Of a stretch of DNA of 64,000 nt, positions 20,890-33,042 are shown piece after piece (the first letter of the stretch is position 1; the number at the start of each line of letters is the position of its first letter). The DNA is from Petaurus breviceps papuanus (Eukaryota > Chordata > Mammalia > Diprotodontia > Petauridae), in assembly GCA_028583685.1 (NCBI GenBank), contig JAMXIF010001253.1, positions 79,310,219 through 79,374,218 on the forward strand, given 5' to 3'. The translations under genes and the position numbers were made by a program. Below the pieces are notes generated by a model. It saw nothing but the letters and a program-made list of their open reading frames with translations. It was not told the DNA's origin and did no database searches.

Positions 20890-21935
20890 AAATAGAGGTC
20901 ATTTGCTATGAGCTGCCTATTGTCTCCTCATCTCATACCACTGAGATGTCTTTACCTATGGCTCACACAAAAATGTAGCCCTACTCCTTACCAAGGCAAA
21001 TCCCTCTATATGCAGAAGTGATCTCATTCCACCCTTCTCCAACAGGTTGTCCCCTCTTTCATCCCCATTCTGTCACTTATCTTTAATCTCTCCCTGTCTA
21101 CTGGTCATTTCCTTACTCCCTATAAACATCCCCATGTCTCCCTCATGCTCAAAAAAACCTTCTTTTAATCCCTGCCAACTATCCTATAACTCTTCTGCCA
21201 TTTGTGGCTAAAGTCCTTGAGAGAACTGTCTACAATAGTTGTCTCTGCTTTTTCTCCCTTCACTCATCTTTTACCCCTACAGTCTGACTTATGACCTTGT
21301 TGTTATACTAAAACTGTTCTCTCTTCAGTAATTATCTGTTAATTGCTAAATCCAGTGGCAGAGTCTGAGGCTTCATTCTTCTTGACCTTTCTGCAGTCTT
21401 TGACACTGCTGAGCACCCTCTCCTTAATATTCTCTTCCCTCTAGGGTTTCAAAACACCATTCTCTCCTGATTCCATCTATTAAATTACTTCTTCTCAGTC
21501 TCATTTGCTGAAATCTCATCCAGGTTGTGCCCTTTAACTGCAGGTGTCTGAAAGGACTCTATGCTGTGATTGCTTATATTCTCCTTCTATACTACTAATT
21601 GGTGGTCTCATTAGTTTCTATGGATTTAATTTATTATCCCTGTTATAATGATTCTCAGATCCACCGTCTGCCCTCCCCTATTAAATGACCTTTAGTCATT
21701 CTCACATCTCCAGTTGCCTTTCAGACATCTTAAACAGGAAGTCAGGAGACATCTTAAACTCAACATGTCCAAAACTCAATATCTTTCCCCCTAAATCCTT
21801 CCTTATTCCTGTCCCTCTGCCTATCAAGGGCACCAGTCATCCTCTCACTCTTGCAAAATTTCATGTCATCCTTGACTGTTTACCAATTCTTACCCCTCCC
21901 CATATGCAGTCTGTTGTCAAGTACTGTTGGAAGTA
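20890..21935 (+). mobile_element. L2 LINE, reverse-transcriptase region, decayed
   Basis: CR1-clade reverse-transcriptase text in order: 'ctcacacaaaaatgtagcc', 'gtccttgagagaactgtcta', 'ttcttgacctttctgcagtc' followed by 'tttgacactgctgagca' (the conserved LLDLSAAFDTV-type block), 'tctatggatttaatttatta', 'atgattctcagatc', 'catcttaaactcaacatgtc'. Many frame breaks; no long open frame. An old copy. Confidence 0.8.
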
Positions 21936-22722
21936 GTGTTCACTTTTTGATATATTTCAAATATATGCTATAGTCAAATTGTTTTCTTAATTTTGATGAA
22001 TATGAGCATATTATAGATTACTTAATGCTAAAAAGAAAGTTCACTATAAAAACAAAGAAAACTTACTCTGTGTCAAGATCTGCCAAAATATAAATTCTAG
22101 TTAACTTTTCAAGTTCATAGTTAAAGTAAAAAGGTGGCAGAGAAGAGTAGATTTTATTTTAGATTCCTTTAATCTATAATATAAGCTCATTGTGTTTATG
22201 AAATATTTGAATTACATATTCAGATAACCAAATAGAGGTATTTAGCTGATGACCTAAAAGCCTTAGAAAAGGTTATAGCAACAGATAATTGTTCACTTCT
22301 GTTTTGTTTAAAGCTCTTTGACTTTGATGTTTTTCACTAGGTCCTAACAAAAGTTAACAAACAACTCAATTTGGGGAAAATACCACAGTGGGAAAGTACT
22401 TTAAGATCATACTTGTTTGTATCAGGTGTGAATGATATATGAATGCAACTAAATGGTCAAAAGTATTTAGTAGCAATGTGTAAATGCAGCTAAACAAATA
22501 CTTTAAATTTGAAATTGCACATAAAGCCTAACTCCAGGGAAATATGCTAATGTATTAGAATAATATTTTTGGACGAAAACAAAATTCAGGATAGAAAAGT
22601 GGAATGTAAAATGTATTATGTGCTAAAATCTTTATTATTCTATTTTTTCCATCATTGGCAAGTGGTATGTGAAAGATATTTATTTATACAGAGTGCTGGA
22701 TTTGGAATATCAGTGACACCTA
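21936..22722. other. Unclassified interval
   Basis: AT-rich, no family or exon signal seen. Confidence 0.5.
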
Positions 22723-23312
22723 CAGTAGTCCCATTTTATCTGGGGGGGATATAGTCTAGGACACCCCTCATCCCCATGGAATACTGAAATCTCAAAGAGT
22801 ACTGAACCCTATACAGACAGTACTTTCTTGATGTACATTTTCATTATGAAAATTTAACTGTGTAAAGAATTCTGAAATAAATCTACTTTCCAAAACAATA
22901 TCTGTGTTAACTTTACTGTACAATACTATGATCTCTCTCTTTCCACCCCTGTCCCAGGCTCTGCTCTTGAGGCCTTGGACCCCACCACCACTAAAACAAA
23001 ACACCAAAACCTTCCAAGTAAAAGTAGAACTGAAGCAAGGAGAGACCAGTGCTCAAGACCTAGGGCACCAAGAGAGGAGATCTTTGCCCTGCTCTACTTA
23101 TTCTACCCCGCACGTCTGGCTATCACCTGTTTATTTTCAGTCAGTCTGCATTTTGATACTGTATATCTGTCACTAGTCCCCATGTATCCTTGAAACTTAG
23201 GCCAGTCCCCTCTGCTGGCATGTGCCCTCCTTCCTAGCTCCCTCATTCCCCTGGAAATCAAGTTTGACGGGGCGAAAAAAAAAGTGAAACTGTAGATAAG
23301 AGGGATGTTATG
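22723..23312 (+). mobile_element. pogo/Tigger-like DNA transposon, non-autonomous
   Basis: Left end 'cagtagtcccattttatctg' preceded by TA, then 'gatatagtctaggacacccc' and 'gtactgaaccctata', matching the terminal text of Tigger-type elements. The right end 'gaaactgtagataagaggga' is the inverted partner (antisense of the left tip). About 590 bp, no transposase frame; the 90-codon frames inside look incidental. Orientation is arbitrary. Confidence 0.65.
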
Positions 23313-23396
23313 CTATAGACATATCTATGTGTATATGTTTATGTATTTTATCCATATATGTGCACATATACACATATATTTATGCACAAATATATA

Positions 23397-23451
23397 GGGG
23401 ATGGGGGGAGAGACATAGAGACAAAGAGGGAGGAAGGGAAGGAAAGAGGAC

Positions 23452-23482
<31 letters not shown>

Positions 23483-23485
23483 GAG
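23397..23485. repeat. Purine-rich (GGA/GA)n repeat
   Basis: A GGGA-type stretch grading into pure (GA)n. Confidence 0.92.
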
Positions 23486-25321
23486 TCAGACGAAAGAGGA
23501 ATGTAAGCACAACCCCACAAAAGGCTTTGTATTAGATTATTTGAGAACATACGCTATCAGGACAAATAAAAATCGCTTTGTGGGATGTGTTGTGAGTACA
23601 TTTCATGATTTTTTCAGGTACTGGTGGGAAGTTGGTTGTTGTCCTTCCTTCTCAGAGAGAACCAAAATGACATCACTGTGTTACAATCAAGTTACAGTGT
23701 GTCCAGCTGTAGCTGATCAGAACAATATGAGCTCAGAATGCTCTGCCACAGGTCAGACACAAATAGACCATGTGGACATTTAGGGTGGATTCTCCAAATC
23801 TGCACTTCTCATGTTTCTCTTGAGCTACTTCAATTCTGCTTTGCTCGTAGAGCACAGCTCCTTCTTTGATGAGGGCCCACCATGCTGGTTGGTCCTGTGT
23901 CAGTATTTCCCATCATGCAATCAGTTTCAGAGTTCTTAAGAGAAACTTTGAAAGTGTCCTTGTATCACTTTTTCTGATCATCCTGTGAGCACTTGCTCTG
24001 TGTGATTTCTCCATAAAATAGTCTTTTAGGCAAGTGTTCATTTGGGCGTTTGGACAATGTGCCCAGCCCATTAGAGTTATGCTCTCTGAAGCAGAATTTG
24101 AATGCTTGGCAGTTTAGTTCAAGAAATGACTTCAGTGTCTGGTACCTTATCCTGCCAGGTGATCTTTAGAATCTTCCCAAGACAATTTAAATGAAAGCAA
24201 TTCATTTTTCTGGCATGGAGCTTGGATACTGTCCAGGTTTCACAGGCATACAGCAATGATGTCAACACAACAGCTCTGTAGACCTTCAGTTTGGTAGCCA
24301 GTCTAATACTTTACTCTTCTCTCCCACACTTTCTTTTGGAGCCTCACAGACACTGAACTAGTTCTGGCGATGCATGACATACCAACTTCGTTATCAATGT
24401 ATATATCTCTGGAACGTATAAATGCTAAAGTAAGTGAACTTATCAATAGTATTCAAAACTTCTCTATTTGCTATAACTGATGGTTCCATAACTTATGGCT
24501 GATGGAGCACCTGTGTTTTCTCTGTGTTGATTGTTAGGCCAAAATTAGCCTAAACAGCAGAAAGTCGATCCATACTTTGTTGCATCTCAGTTTCAGATTC
24601 TGCATTGAGTGCATAATCCATCTGCAAACAAAAAAATCATGCACCAAACACTCCCTCCATTTTGATCTTAGTATGTAGCTTTTACAAGTTGAAGAATTTA
24701 TCATTAGTGTGCTATCTGACCTTGTTGCTGTGTTTGGTCTTCATTGATGTCATTTGAGAATATGGCTGAAAACATAATGCTAAAAAGCATGCGAGCAGTC
24801 ACACAACCTCATTTTACTTCATTGGTGACGGGGAAAGTACAGGAGTACTGTCCATTATCCAGAACCCTGGGCAAGCATGCTTTCATGAAATTGATGCACA
24901 ATACTGAGGAGCTCTGGGCAACCAGATTTTGGCATAATTTTCCATAAAGCCCTCAAAACTGACAGTATCACAAACCTTGGTAAAATCTATAAATATTGTG
25001 TACTACTGTTCTACTCTTGGCATTTCTTTGGAGTTGTCAGGCAGCAAACACCCTATCAACTGTTTCTCAGTGCTTTCTGAAGCTACACTGGCTCTCAGGT
25101 AGATGACTATCTTCAAGGTGAAGGATCAGCCTATTAAGGACTCTGGCAAGAATCTTGCCAGCAATGACTGATAAACTCTCCTGTGATTGTCACAGGACAA
25201 TCTATTTCTTTTGCCTTTATAGAGGTGGAAAATGGAGGCCCTAGAAGTGCTGGGGGGTAACCTTCTCTTGACAGATAACCTGGAAAATTTTAGTCAGTTT
25301 TTGTATGAGCAGTGAAACACC

Positions 25322-25347
25322 GCTGCCCCTGCCCCCCCCCCCCCTTG
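25322..25347. repeat. C-run (14 consecutive C)
   Basis: A homopolymer C tract in the decayed RTE reverse-transcriptase region; a likely place for sequencing length error. Confidence 0.9.
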
Positions 25348-25583
25348 CCCCACGTTAATCTCAGGGAGAATAGAATAGAATCAGCACCAGGTGCTTTTCC
25401 ATATGAAAGGGGTCTAATGATATTCAGAACTAATTCTTCAGTTGGAACTTCAGCTAGGGAGGAGTTGACTCCAACATGAGATAAATAGTTAATGTCTTCA
25501 GCATTGATTGATGATGGTCTGATGAGAGTACGATGGAAGTGTTCAGCCCTTTTCTCTAGGGTTATGTTCTTATTGCTAACCAA

Positions 25584-25731
25584 TGCTTCCAATGAAAAGA
25601 TGACCCTGTGACCTAGGCTGCCTGTCTGTAGGTTTGTGATTACAACTCCCACTATATCTACACCTGCTGCTTCCTCACTTAGCTGTCATCACAGGACTCT
25701 GAGATAGGTTAAAATGGTAAAATGCTATGGG
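25584..25731 (-). repeat. Duplicate of RTE 5' segment inside RTE coding region
   Basis: This block matches 27216-27360 almost base for base ('gcctgtctg', 'ggtttgtga', 'ctcccactatatctacac', 'gactttgagatagg' shared). It falls between the linker block ending YEA and the RAEHF block of the reverse transcriptase, a place where other RTE copies have no such sequence (family knowledge). So it is an insertion relative to the canonical element. Confidence 0.75.
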
Positions 25732-27884
25732 TGTTATCACTAATCAGTGCTGAGTAGCTGACATGCAAAATATGTCTTTGGTCCATAAATAGGCTTCAGG
25801 CTTCATAAAAGTGCTTTGGATTGTTACTATCAGCATAAAACTGAATTTCATCTGACTTCTTATTTAACCAAAAATCCTGCATTTCTCTGTGTTTCACATA
25901 CTTTACTTTTGATGAAAATAAATGCTGCTTTCCTAGAGATGGATGAACTCTCCTGCTGGTAAACCCTGTGGAGTTATCATTTTTCATTTAGCAGCTTCTG
26001 AATTCCGCTATCATTTTCATCAAACCCGTGTTGATATTTGAGAGCGTTCTGACCCAGATGAGCAAATGCAGTGCTGTATACCGAATTTCTAAAAGCTGCC
26101 TATTCCTTTTATACTCCACTGTTGCCAAATGTGTGTTGGCTCAACTTTTCCCTCCAAGCTAGCTACAAACTCTTCCCACTCAGAGAAGAGCTGTAATCTG
26201 TTGATATTAAGTCTTTTGGTAGTCATTTTGCCTTGGAGTTGCCACTTTTGTTGAATGCAAATATTTAGCTTGGAGAGATTAAGTCTGTGATCAGTCCAGC
26301 ACTCTGCACCACACATTGCCTTTGTCATTCTCACATCCTGTCTGTCCCTTCTTCTTACAATCACAGTCTATCAAATGCCGACAATGTTTGCTGTTAGGGT
26401 ACATCCATGAAGTATTATTGCATTCAGTAAATGGAAAAAAGGTGTTGATGATGAGGTCATGAAATGTACAAGTTTTCAGTAGCAAGTGACCATTCCTTCT
26501 AAGGATTCCCTACCATGTGTGGTAGTCTGAGCCTCTTCTGGCATTATTGTCACCCAGAATTAAAATCTTGTCCTCTTTTGACATATGGATGATAAGATTC
26601 TCCAGGTCTTCATAAATTTTTTTCTTTGACCTCATCAGGTTTTGTCATGGGGGGAGCATAAGAACTGATGATGATAGCATGACATTTTTCTGCAAGTTGT
26701 AGTTACATTGTCATGAGTCTGACATTCACTCCCTTTGGGAGGCATACAAGCTTTTTGACTAGATTAGTTTAGATTGCAAAACCTTCTCCAACTTCACGGC
26801 ACTCCCCTTTACTGTGGGAGTGAAAAATGTGCATCCTGCTCCAGCTTCATTATGGTGGCCTTCATTTTTGCCTTGTTTCACTCAGGGCTGCTATTTGGAT
26901 GTGATACCTACTGGATTTTCTCTCAACAAGAAACGTTCGCCTTTCAGGTCTACTGGATTTTGTGTTATCTATAAATGTGTACATGTTCCATGTACTGATG
27001 ATGAGTGGAATCATCTTTGCAGTTTTTTTGTATATTTTTTTGTTTGTTTTGACAGCAAGACCGAATCCCCACCTGTCATGGTAATCAGCCCAAGGTTGAG
27101 TAAGCAGACAATTTTTAGGCCATTTTTTCTAGTCCCTTCCTCACACAAGGAGCAGCAAGCACTGCTATCCTTAAAAGGCTGCTCAGACACCTAGGGGGCT
27201 GCTGAATTCCACTGCTGCTTCCAGTGAGAAGATAACCCTATGGCCTGGACTGCCTGTCTGCTGGTTTGTGACTACAGCTCCCACTATATCTACACGTACT
27301 GCTTCATCACTTACCTGTCACCACAGGACTTTGAGATAGGTAAAAATGGTAAAAATGCAACATCTTTTGATCATGCACAAATTGGATTTAAGTCGGGCAA
27401 AGCTGCACAGTCATCAGCTTCAGTCTCTCTTCCAGAGTCATTGCAGTCCAGTGGTAGGACAGTCAAGGCTACTGGTGACGGCGCAAGATGCTATGGATGA
27501 CCTTGGTATCTTCAGTGTCTAACCAAGCTCTAAGTGCTCCACAGCACTTACTTCAGCTGCCTTCATGGCCATTGGAACAGATTGTTCTCATCCACCCATT
27601 CCACCAGGGGAAGTTTTCATGTGCTTGGGGTAGACACCCCCCATAATTCATTTACAGGTTTGAGATCCTAGGTTACCCAGAATCTGATTTGGTCTGTCTG
27701 CTGAAGTGGTTTACTATGTGACCACTGCACATGCTAGTTTCTTGGAGTCACCAGTGAGAATTGGGTGGATCAGGTAGACACCAGAAGTTACTGTAAAAAA
27801 GCCCTGAAAGGGCTCTCACTACTGAGAAACTAATCTACATCCCACTGTAGAAGTGGGAAATATTAATATCTGAGGACATCAAGA

Positions 27885-28250
27885 AAAGCCTTTTGAATAA
27901 AGTGGCTCTTAAACTGAAGCCTGAAGGGAGCTAGGGGCTCCAAGACATGGAGGTAAGAAGGTAGAGCATTCCTGGAATGGTAGAAACAGCCTGTGCAAAT
28001 GTATGGAAGTGGGAAATGAAATAGCATGCATAAAAGGCAGATAGGCCGGTTTATCTGCAGCATTGATTGCATGTATGTGTAAATGGTCTGAATAGAGAGT
28101 TAGAGCCATATTGTGGATGACTTTCAATACTGAACAGGGAAATTTGTATTTTATTTTAGTGCTAATAGGGAAGCACTGAAGTTTCTTGAGCAGGGGAGTG
28201 ATATGGTTTAAGATTTGTCCTTTAGGGACATCAATTTAATATCTAATTCT
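27885..28250 (-). mobile_element. L2 LINE, 3' half fragment
   Basis: Antisense L2 text: 'agcctgaagggagctagggg', 'gagcattcctggaatggtag', 'atgactttcaatactgaaca', 'gagcaggggagtgatatgg'. Confidence 0.7.
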
Positions 28251-28897
28251 AGATCCTATCTCTTCCCATCATGAATATTACAGACATCCTGGAAAACTTT
28301 TGAAAGAGATCAATGAGTTCAAGTTTAAGGAAGGGAAGGAGGGAGGAAGGAAGCAAGGAAAGAAGAACTTACACATATAGTTAGAATGGTTAACATTATT
28401 AAAACAACAACAAAATAAAAAACAAACCACTAAAGATATTTGGTGCTTTTGCAATGAAAATGTTATCTGTGATGGATGGGGCAGGTGATTTATCATGTCA
28501 GGATTCTAGTGTAGTATTATATTGCCATTTTTATTAATCTGTGATATTTTAATAATAGTTTGTGTTTTCTCTAAAAGTTATTTTCTTTTGTAGGTATTTT
28601 AAAGAGAGTTGCTACATTCTTAAACTATTTTATTACATGGGTCAATTTTTTTACCTAACAGTGCGGTTTTGATCTAAGGAAACTCATTATATTCAAAGAG
28701 GATTTGCCTCTAGAAAATTACTGAAGAATTTGGTAGATTATATCTGTTCTGTTCAATATGAGAGAACTCTCACCTTGATGATACATGTATGTATATGTGT
28801 GCCCTGTCCTAAAGGAGGGGTTCTTTTTCTATTCTAATTGAATTATTTGTGTTTAAAATTCGATGTTTTTTTTTTATTGCACTATGAATTTTTGACA
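28251..28897. other. Unclassified interval
   Basis: Includes a short (GGAA)n-like patch at 28328-28362. Nothing else recognised. Confidence 0.5.
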
Positions 28898-28913
28898 AGG
28901 CATGCATTTTTTT

Positions 28914-28972
28914 TTCCTTTTTGGAGGGCAATTGGGGTTAAGTGACTTGCCCAAAGTCACACGGCTAGTACT
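28914..28972 (-). mobile_element. Severely 5'-truncated SINE (WSINE1-like)
   Basis: Only about 60 bases of the SINE 3' part ('ggcaattggggttaagtgac', 'ttgcccaaagtcacacggct') remain, yet it is flanked by 'aggcatgcatttttt' on both sides (28898 and 28975), so it arrived in this short form. Confidence 0.85.
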
Positions 28973-28984
28973 TTAGGCATGCAT

Positions 28985-31550
28985 TTTTTAATATTTGAAT
29001 GATATAAAAATCCCTTATTATTATGTTTTTAAATAAATGTAGCACTTTTAAGAGTGAGTTTTCCCTATTGGTCAAAATTCTGTACCTATGTACTTTCTCA
29101 ATAAGCACATTTGAATAAGCACAGAGAGCTTGTGCTTTCCTAGAATCGCCAACTTTGTAGTTGACTTTGTCTTGGCTCTGCATACATACTTCCTCCTTTT
29201 GGACATGGACTCTTCAGCCCAACTGATTTTCAGTCTCGCTCTGATAACTCTTATTAGTTCTTGTTTGTTATGAATTCACTCTATTCGTTGTCTTATTTTG
29301 GTGATTTAATTTTCCTTTTCTTTTTCGTGTTCAGTTTAGTTATTGGTTTGTCGATCTTTTTAGTCTTTATTTCAAATCTCTTTGTTTTGTTTTGTTTTTT
29401 TATCAGAGCTACGTCTTTCTTCCATTCTTGAGAAGTATAGTCATCTTTCTTCTTTGTCATTTTTATTTACATGGTCTGATTTCATTATCTTTAGGATTTA
29501 AACTTCTGGGAGAATGATATTTTTTTGAAATAATGCATTTGAAGTCAGACACATGACTATTTTAAAATATTTTTAATTAATTTAATTTTAATTTTAATAT
29601 TAACATAATTGGTAATTACTAGATATCCATCAGTACATGTTCTTATCCAATATGTAATACATTGATCAGAAGGGAACTTGAATTCAGCAGCCTGATTAGT
29701 TTTAGCTTTCAATTCCATGGCAGAAATTTGGGATCTAAATTAGAAGCCAAACATATTTGTAAAAAGCCCTTTAGATTGGACATGTATTATCTAAATACTA
29801 GGTCAATAGAGATGACATAGATAAATAGAGAGCTAGATTATGGTTAGATAAATGTAAAGACATATTTTAAATATTTCCATAATTCAGTTTTTAAATCAGT
29901 ACACTGGATCTCTGTTTGCTTACTGATTTTTTTTCATTGTCATTCCTAACAAATATTTATTTACTATTCCCAAAACATTTATTCACCCTCTGAATCAGTA
30001 CTAAATACAGCAAATGAGCTGTAAAAGGATCCATTTAAAATCCAATTTATTAATATGGTTTTTATGTTCAAGTGCTTGTCCATTCGCATTCCAATTCTAA
30101 TGACCAGTAACTAATGAAAACAAAGACATGGGCTTTCAAAGGAAGTAAAATTATTTTATAATCACTAGATATACAAAAAAAAATAAGATTTATAATTTGA
30201 GGTCAAAAGGAATGATTTTTAGCCCTAGAACTAATTCAGATGGGAAACTGCTAAGTTTTTTTTTTTTTAAGATTTTCCTTTCCTTCCTTTGAAGTAAAAG
30301 GGAATGAAATTGAAAAAAATATGAAATATGGAATTTGAGATGGTGGAGTTTCTTCTATCTAAAATTCCTAATATTGTGTGTTTTTGGTGTTAAGAAGGCT
30401 TTAGGGTATGTAGAGTCAAGGTTGTCTAACCCTGCATCTTGCTGGTTTGAATTCAGAGCAGATGGGCCGGGATCCATTGTTCTTTTCCCATTGCATTTAT
30501 GAAGTAGGGTTAAAAGAATGAAAGCTTCTCATTCTTTTGATGTTAATAACTATATTGAATTCTTTTAGCTTTATAACGATAAGACCAGTTGACTACAGTG
30601 AATAATAGAAATGACACGTTAAGTTAGTAGCATCCTTCCTGTACACAATCACTAATTCCTATAGGGAAAATTTATTGTTTCTGAGACACAAATGAAAGTA
30701 CCTAATTATACTCAAGAAAGTAGTAACCATAAAAGTTTCTGTAGGCTACAAATTATTTTTAAAAATAAAAAACAAACCAACCCTCTGGATACACATTTAT
30801 ATTTAAGCGTTAATTGTTGTGTGACAATTTCTTGAAATGTAAGTAGGAACTTCAGCATAACATTGCTTGATTTTTCCTGACCTTTGCTTTAGGCATTAAT
30901 AAGTATGCATTTATATCAAAAAGATAAAGCTGTGGTGCTAGATTTAAAATAACTTGGGGCTTCCATTTTCTTTCCTGTAACAAGCTGTTTGACCCTTAGT
31001 TCCTGTGTTATATCAGCTCAGCCACATACACAAAATTGATTTCATGTCATGAAACAAAAGTAAGCCATTCCCATTTGAATGTATTCATTGTATTTCAAAT
31101 AAAGATTACCCTTCCCTTCCCAGTAACCAGGGTTTCTCTGTCTTTAGCATTCAGAATTTCATCAGGTTCTTCAGTACATTTCTTATTCCTTTTATACTCT
31201 AATAACAATAGACATTTTGCAGCCTTAATCATTGTAAGAGGTCTCAAAACTATTTAATACATTTTTTTTCAGTAAATATGTTTGATTTAAATTTCAGTAA
31301 TTATACATTGGCACCAACTAAATGAGCCTTAGATGCCTACTAGAAATCTTGCATAGGGAGTACTATGTAATTATTGGTTTCATTGAGGTTTATGTTAGAG
31401 CTTTATTGAGTTTACTGCCAGAAATTTCAACCCTGGAGAGAAAACTAGTCCAAGCTTTCAAGATTACTGCCATTCACCTATTAGATAAGACATAAAAAGT
31501 AAAATTAAAGCCTCTCTACTGAGCCATCAACCTTCTGGCAAACCTCCTAG
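28985..31550. other. Repeat-poor AT-rich interval
   Basis: About 2.6 kb with no recognised transposon, exon or microsatellite of size. AT-rich, with T-runs and A-runs. Confidence 0.5.
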
Positions 31551-31559
31551 ATTTGTAAA

Positions 31560-31835
31560 ATCATGAAAATATAAAGATAGGAAGATCTATTACATTTATC
31601 TAATCTAACCCCCCACCCCACCCCACCCCCCAGCTCTGGAGTGAATGTTCCCTTTAAGATTGTTTTGTCTAGTCTGCTTGAAATGACTTTGGCAATAAGG
31701 CTTTGACTGCTTCCCCTAGGAGAACTTTTTCTGGTCTAATAGATAACATTGTGTAGAAATGCTTCCTAATTGCTAACCCACATTTTCCTTTGTTTAATTG
31801 CCTACCAGATCCTTTGTGACATAAGCTGTCCCGCC
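31560..31835. mobile_element. Ancient interspersed repeat (CR1/L3-like), tentative
   Basis: 'gagaactttttctggtctaa', 'gaaatgcttcctaattgcta' and 'ccagatcctttgtgaca' resemble an old pan-mammalian repeat that also matches 48370-48540. Includes a CCCCA tract at 31610-31632. Family name uncertain. Confidence 0.4.
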
Positions 31836-31994
31836 ATCACTACCACTACCATATGCATATGTTGGCTGTGCCTTCATACTCTTTAAGTTTTTCAGCCCAG
31901 GGCCTACCATGCAAGACAAGATCAAAGAGACTAGTTTTCAAATTACATTGTTGTATGAGACACTTAGAAGTGGGTTGATAATTTTCATACTAAT

Positions 31995-32058
31995 TCTGTC
32001 ATTGAGTCATTCATTAAGAATTTACTAAGTACCTACTGTATGCCAAGAATAATTTTAT
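31995..32058 (-). mobile_element. L2 3' tip, antisense
   Basis: 'cattaagaatttactaagta' and 'cctactgtatgccaag' are the antisense L2 3' end. Confidence 0.6.
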
Positions 32059-32059
32059 A

Positions 32060-33006
32060 GCCTTCAGCATTAGAAACTAATTGCACTTTTTCATTTCTTT
32101 GGTAGAAAAATCTCTTCCATAATGCTCCAGAACCAACTGTAGTTCATGTACTTAGTTGCAAACTGGGTAGATTCCTTGGTCCCTTTGAAAGGGATAAACA
32201 GTTTGTTGTATTTTCTTATGGGAGCACTGTTCGCAAAATGAACAGGAGATTTTATGGACTTTATTACTGCATGCCTTCTACTTGACTTCAAGTTTTCTCA
32301 TAGAAATACACCTTCCTAGTCTCAAAATGCAGGTCATTTTTTATATGTTTAAACACTCCCAGAATTGTGGTTTAGTGCTAATCCAAGGGGAAAAAAGCCT
32401 GCATCCCTGGGGAAGACTTTAAAGTTGGAAACTAAATTCAGGGTTTATTGATGCACATAGGAAAGCTATGGATTCCAAATGGCTCATTATTTTCCTAGCA
32501 AAGCCTGGTGTCAGTATATCCAAATTATCCCTCTTTCTCCCAAAATAGTATGAGAATATGATGCAAGCTGGCTTTCTTTCTATGAATCCTTTTCTTTATT
32601 TTGTGATTAATCATAGTTTGGAGCTGGGTTTTTTTTTTTTTTTAAGAATTCTTCCTATTACCTCTCTACTTTTAAAATATTGAGGAAATTTTAAGAAGAG
32701 TTTGAGTCTCAGAGCCAACAAATATATTTGGCATTTTTTTCCTTCTTATCAGAACTCAGCTGGCATTCTACATAAAAAAAAAGGAAGTCCCATAGCCTTT
32801 TATCTTAAGCTGCAAAAGACTTTCTTTTTTGGTCTTGCCAAGTTCCTCTGCATACCATCACAGAGGATATAGAGATTATTTAGGGAAGAAAAAAATGCCA
32901 GTCAGCTGTTGAGTTAGTCAAGTTAGGCAAGGGAAACCAAAAATATGACCAGGGCTTTGTATAGGTCCATTGGTGAATAAGGCTCATAATAAAAATAATT
33001 AAGTGT

Positions 33007-33042
<36 letters not shown>

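Larger units (their letters stand above)
23631..27830 (-). mobile_element. RTE LINE, nearly full length (4.2 kb), decayed
   Basis: Read on the minus strand: a 5' UTR (about 27830-27200), an AP-type endonuclease domain, a reverse transcriptase and an RTE 3' tail (antisense 'gttggttgttgtcctt' at 23631). Surviving pieces: a block with LLKTCTFHDLIINTFFPF and NTSWMYPNSKH (26291-26485), then CGAECWTDHRL (26089-26364) from the endonuclease C-terminus; EMQDFWLNKKSDEI and YADSNNPKHFYEA (25796-25987) from the linker; RAEHFHRTLIRPSSI and PLSYGKAPGADSI (25290-25652) at the start of the reverse transcriptase. Stops and frameshifts break the frame many times; it cannot be active. A 148-base duplicate of its own 5' region interrupts the coding part at 25584-25731. 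Confidence 0.85.

Noticed and set aside
22904-23193. Two overlapping frames of 72-90 codons
   Set aside because: They lie inside the Tigger-like element and resemble no transposase.
23358-23783. 141-codon frame
   Set aside because: Runs through a GA repeat into antisense RTE tail; not a gene.
25322-25347. Possible G-quadruplex regulator on the minus strand
   Set aside because: A single homopolymer C-run in a dead RTE; more likely slippage than function.
26814-27194. 126-codon plus-strand frame
   Set aside because: Antisense to the RTE endonuclease region.
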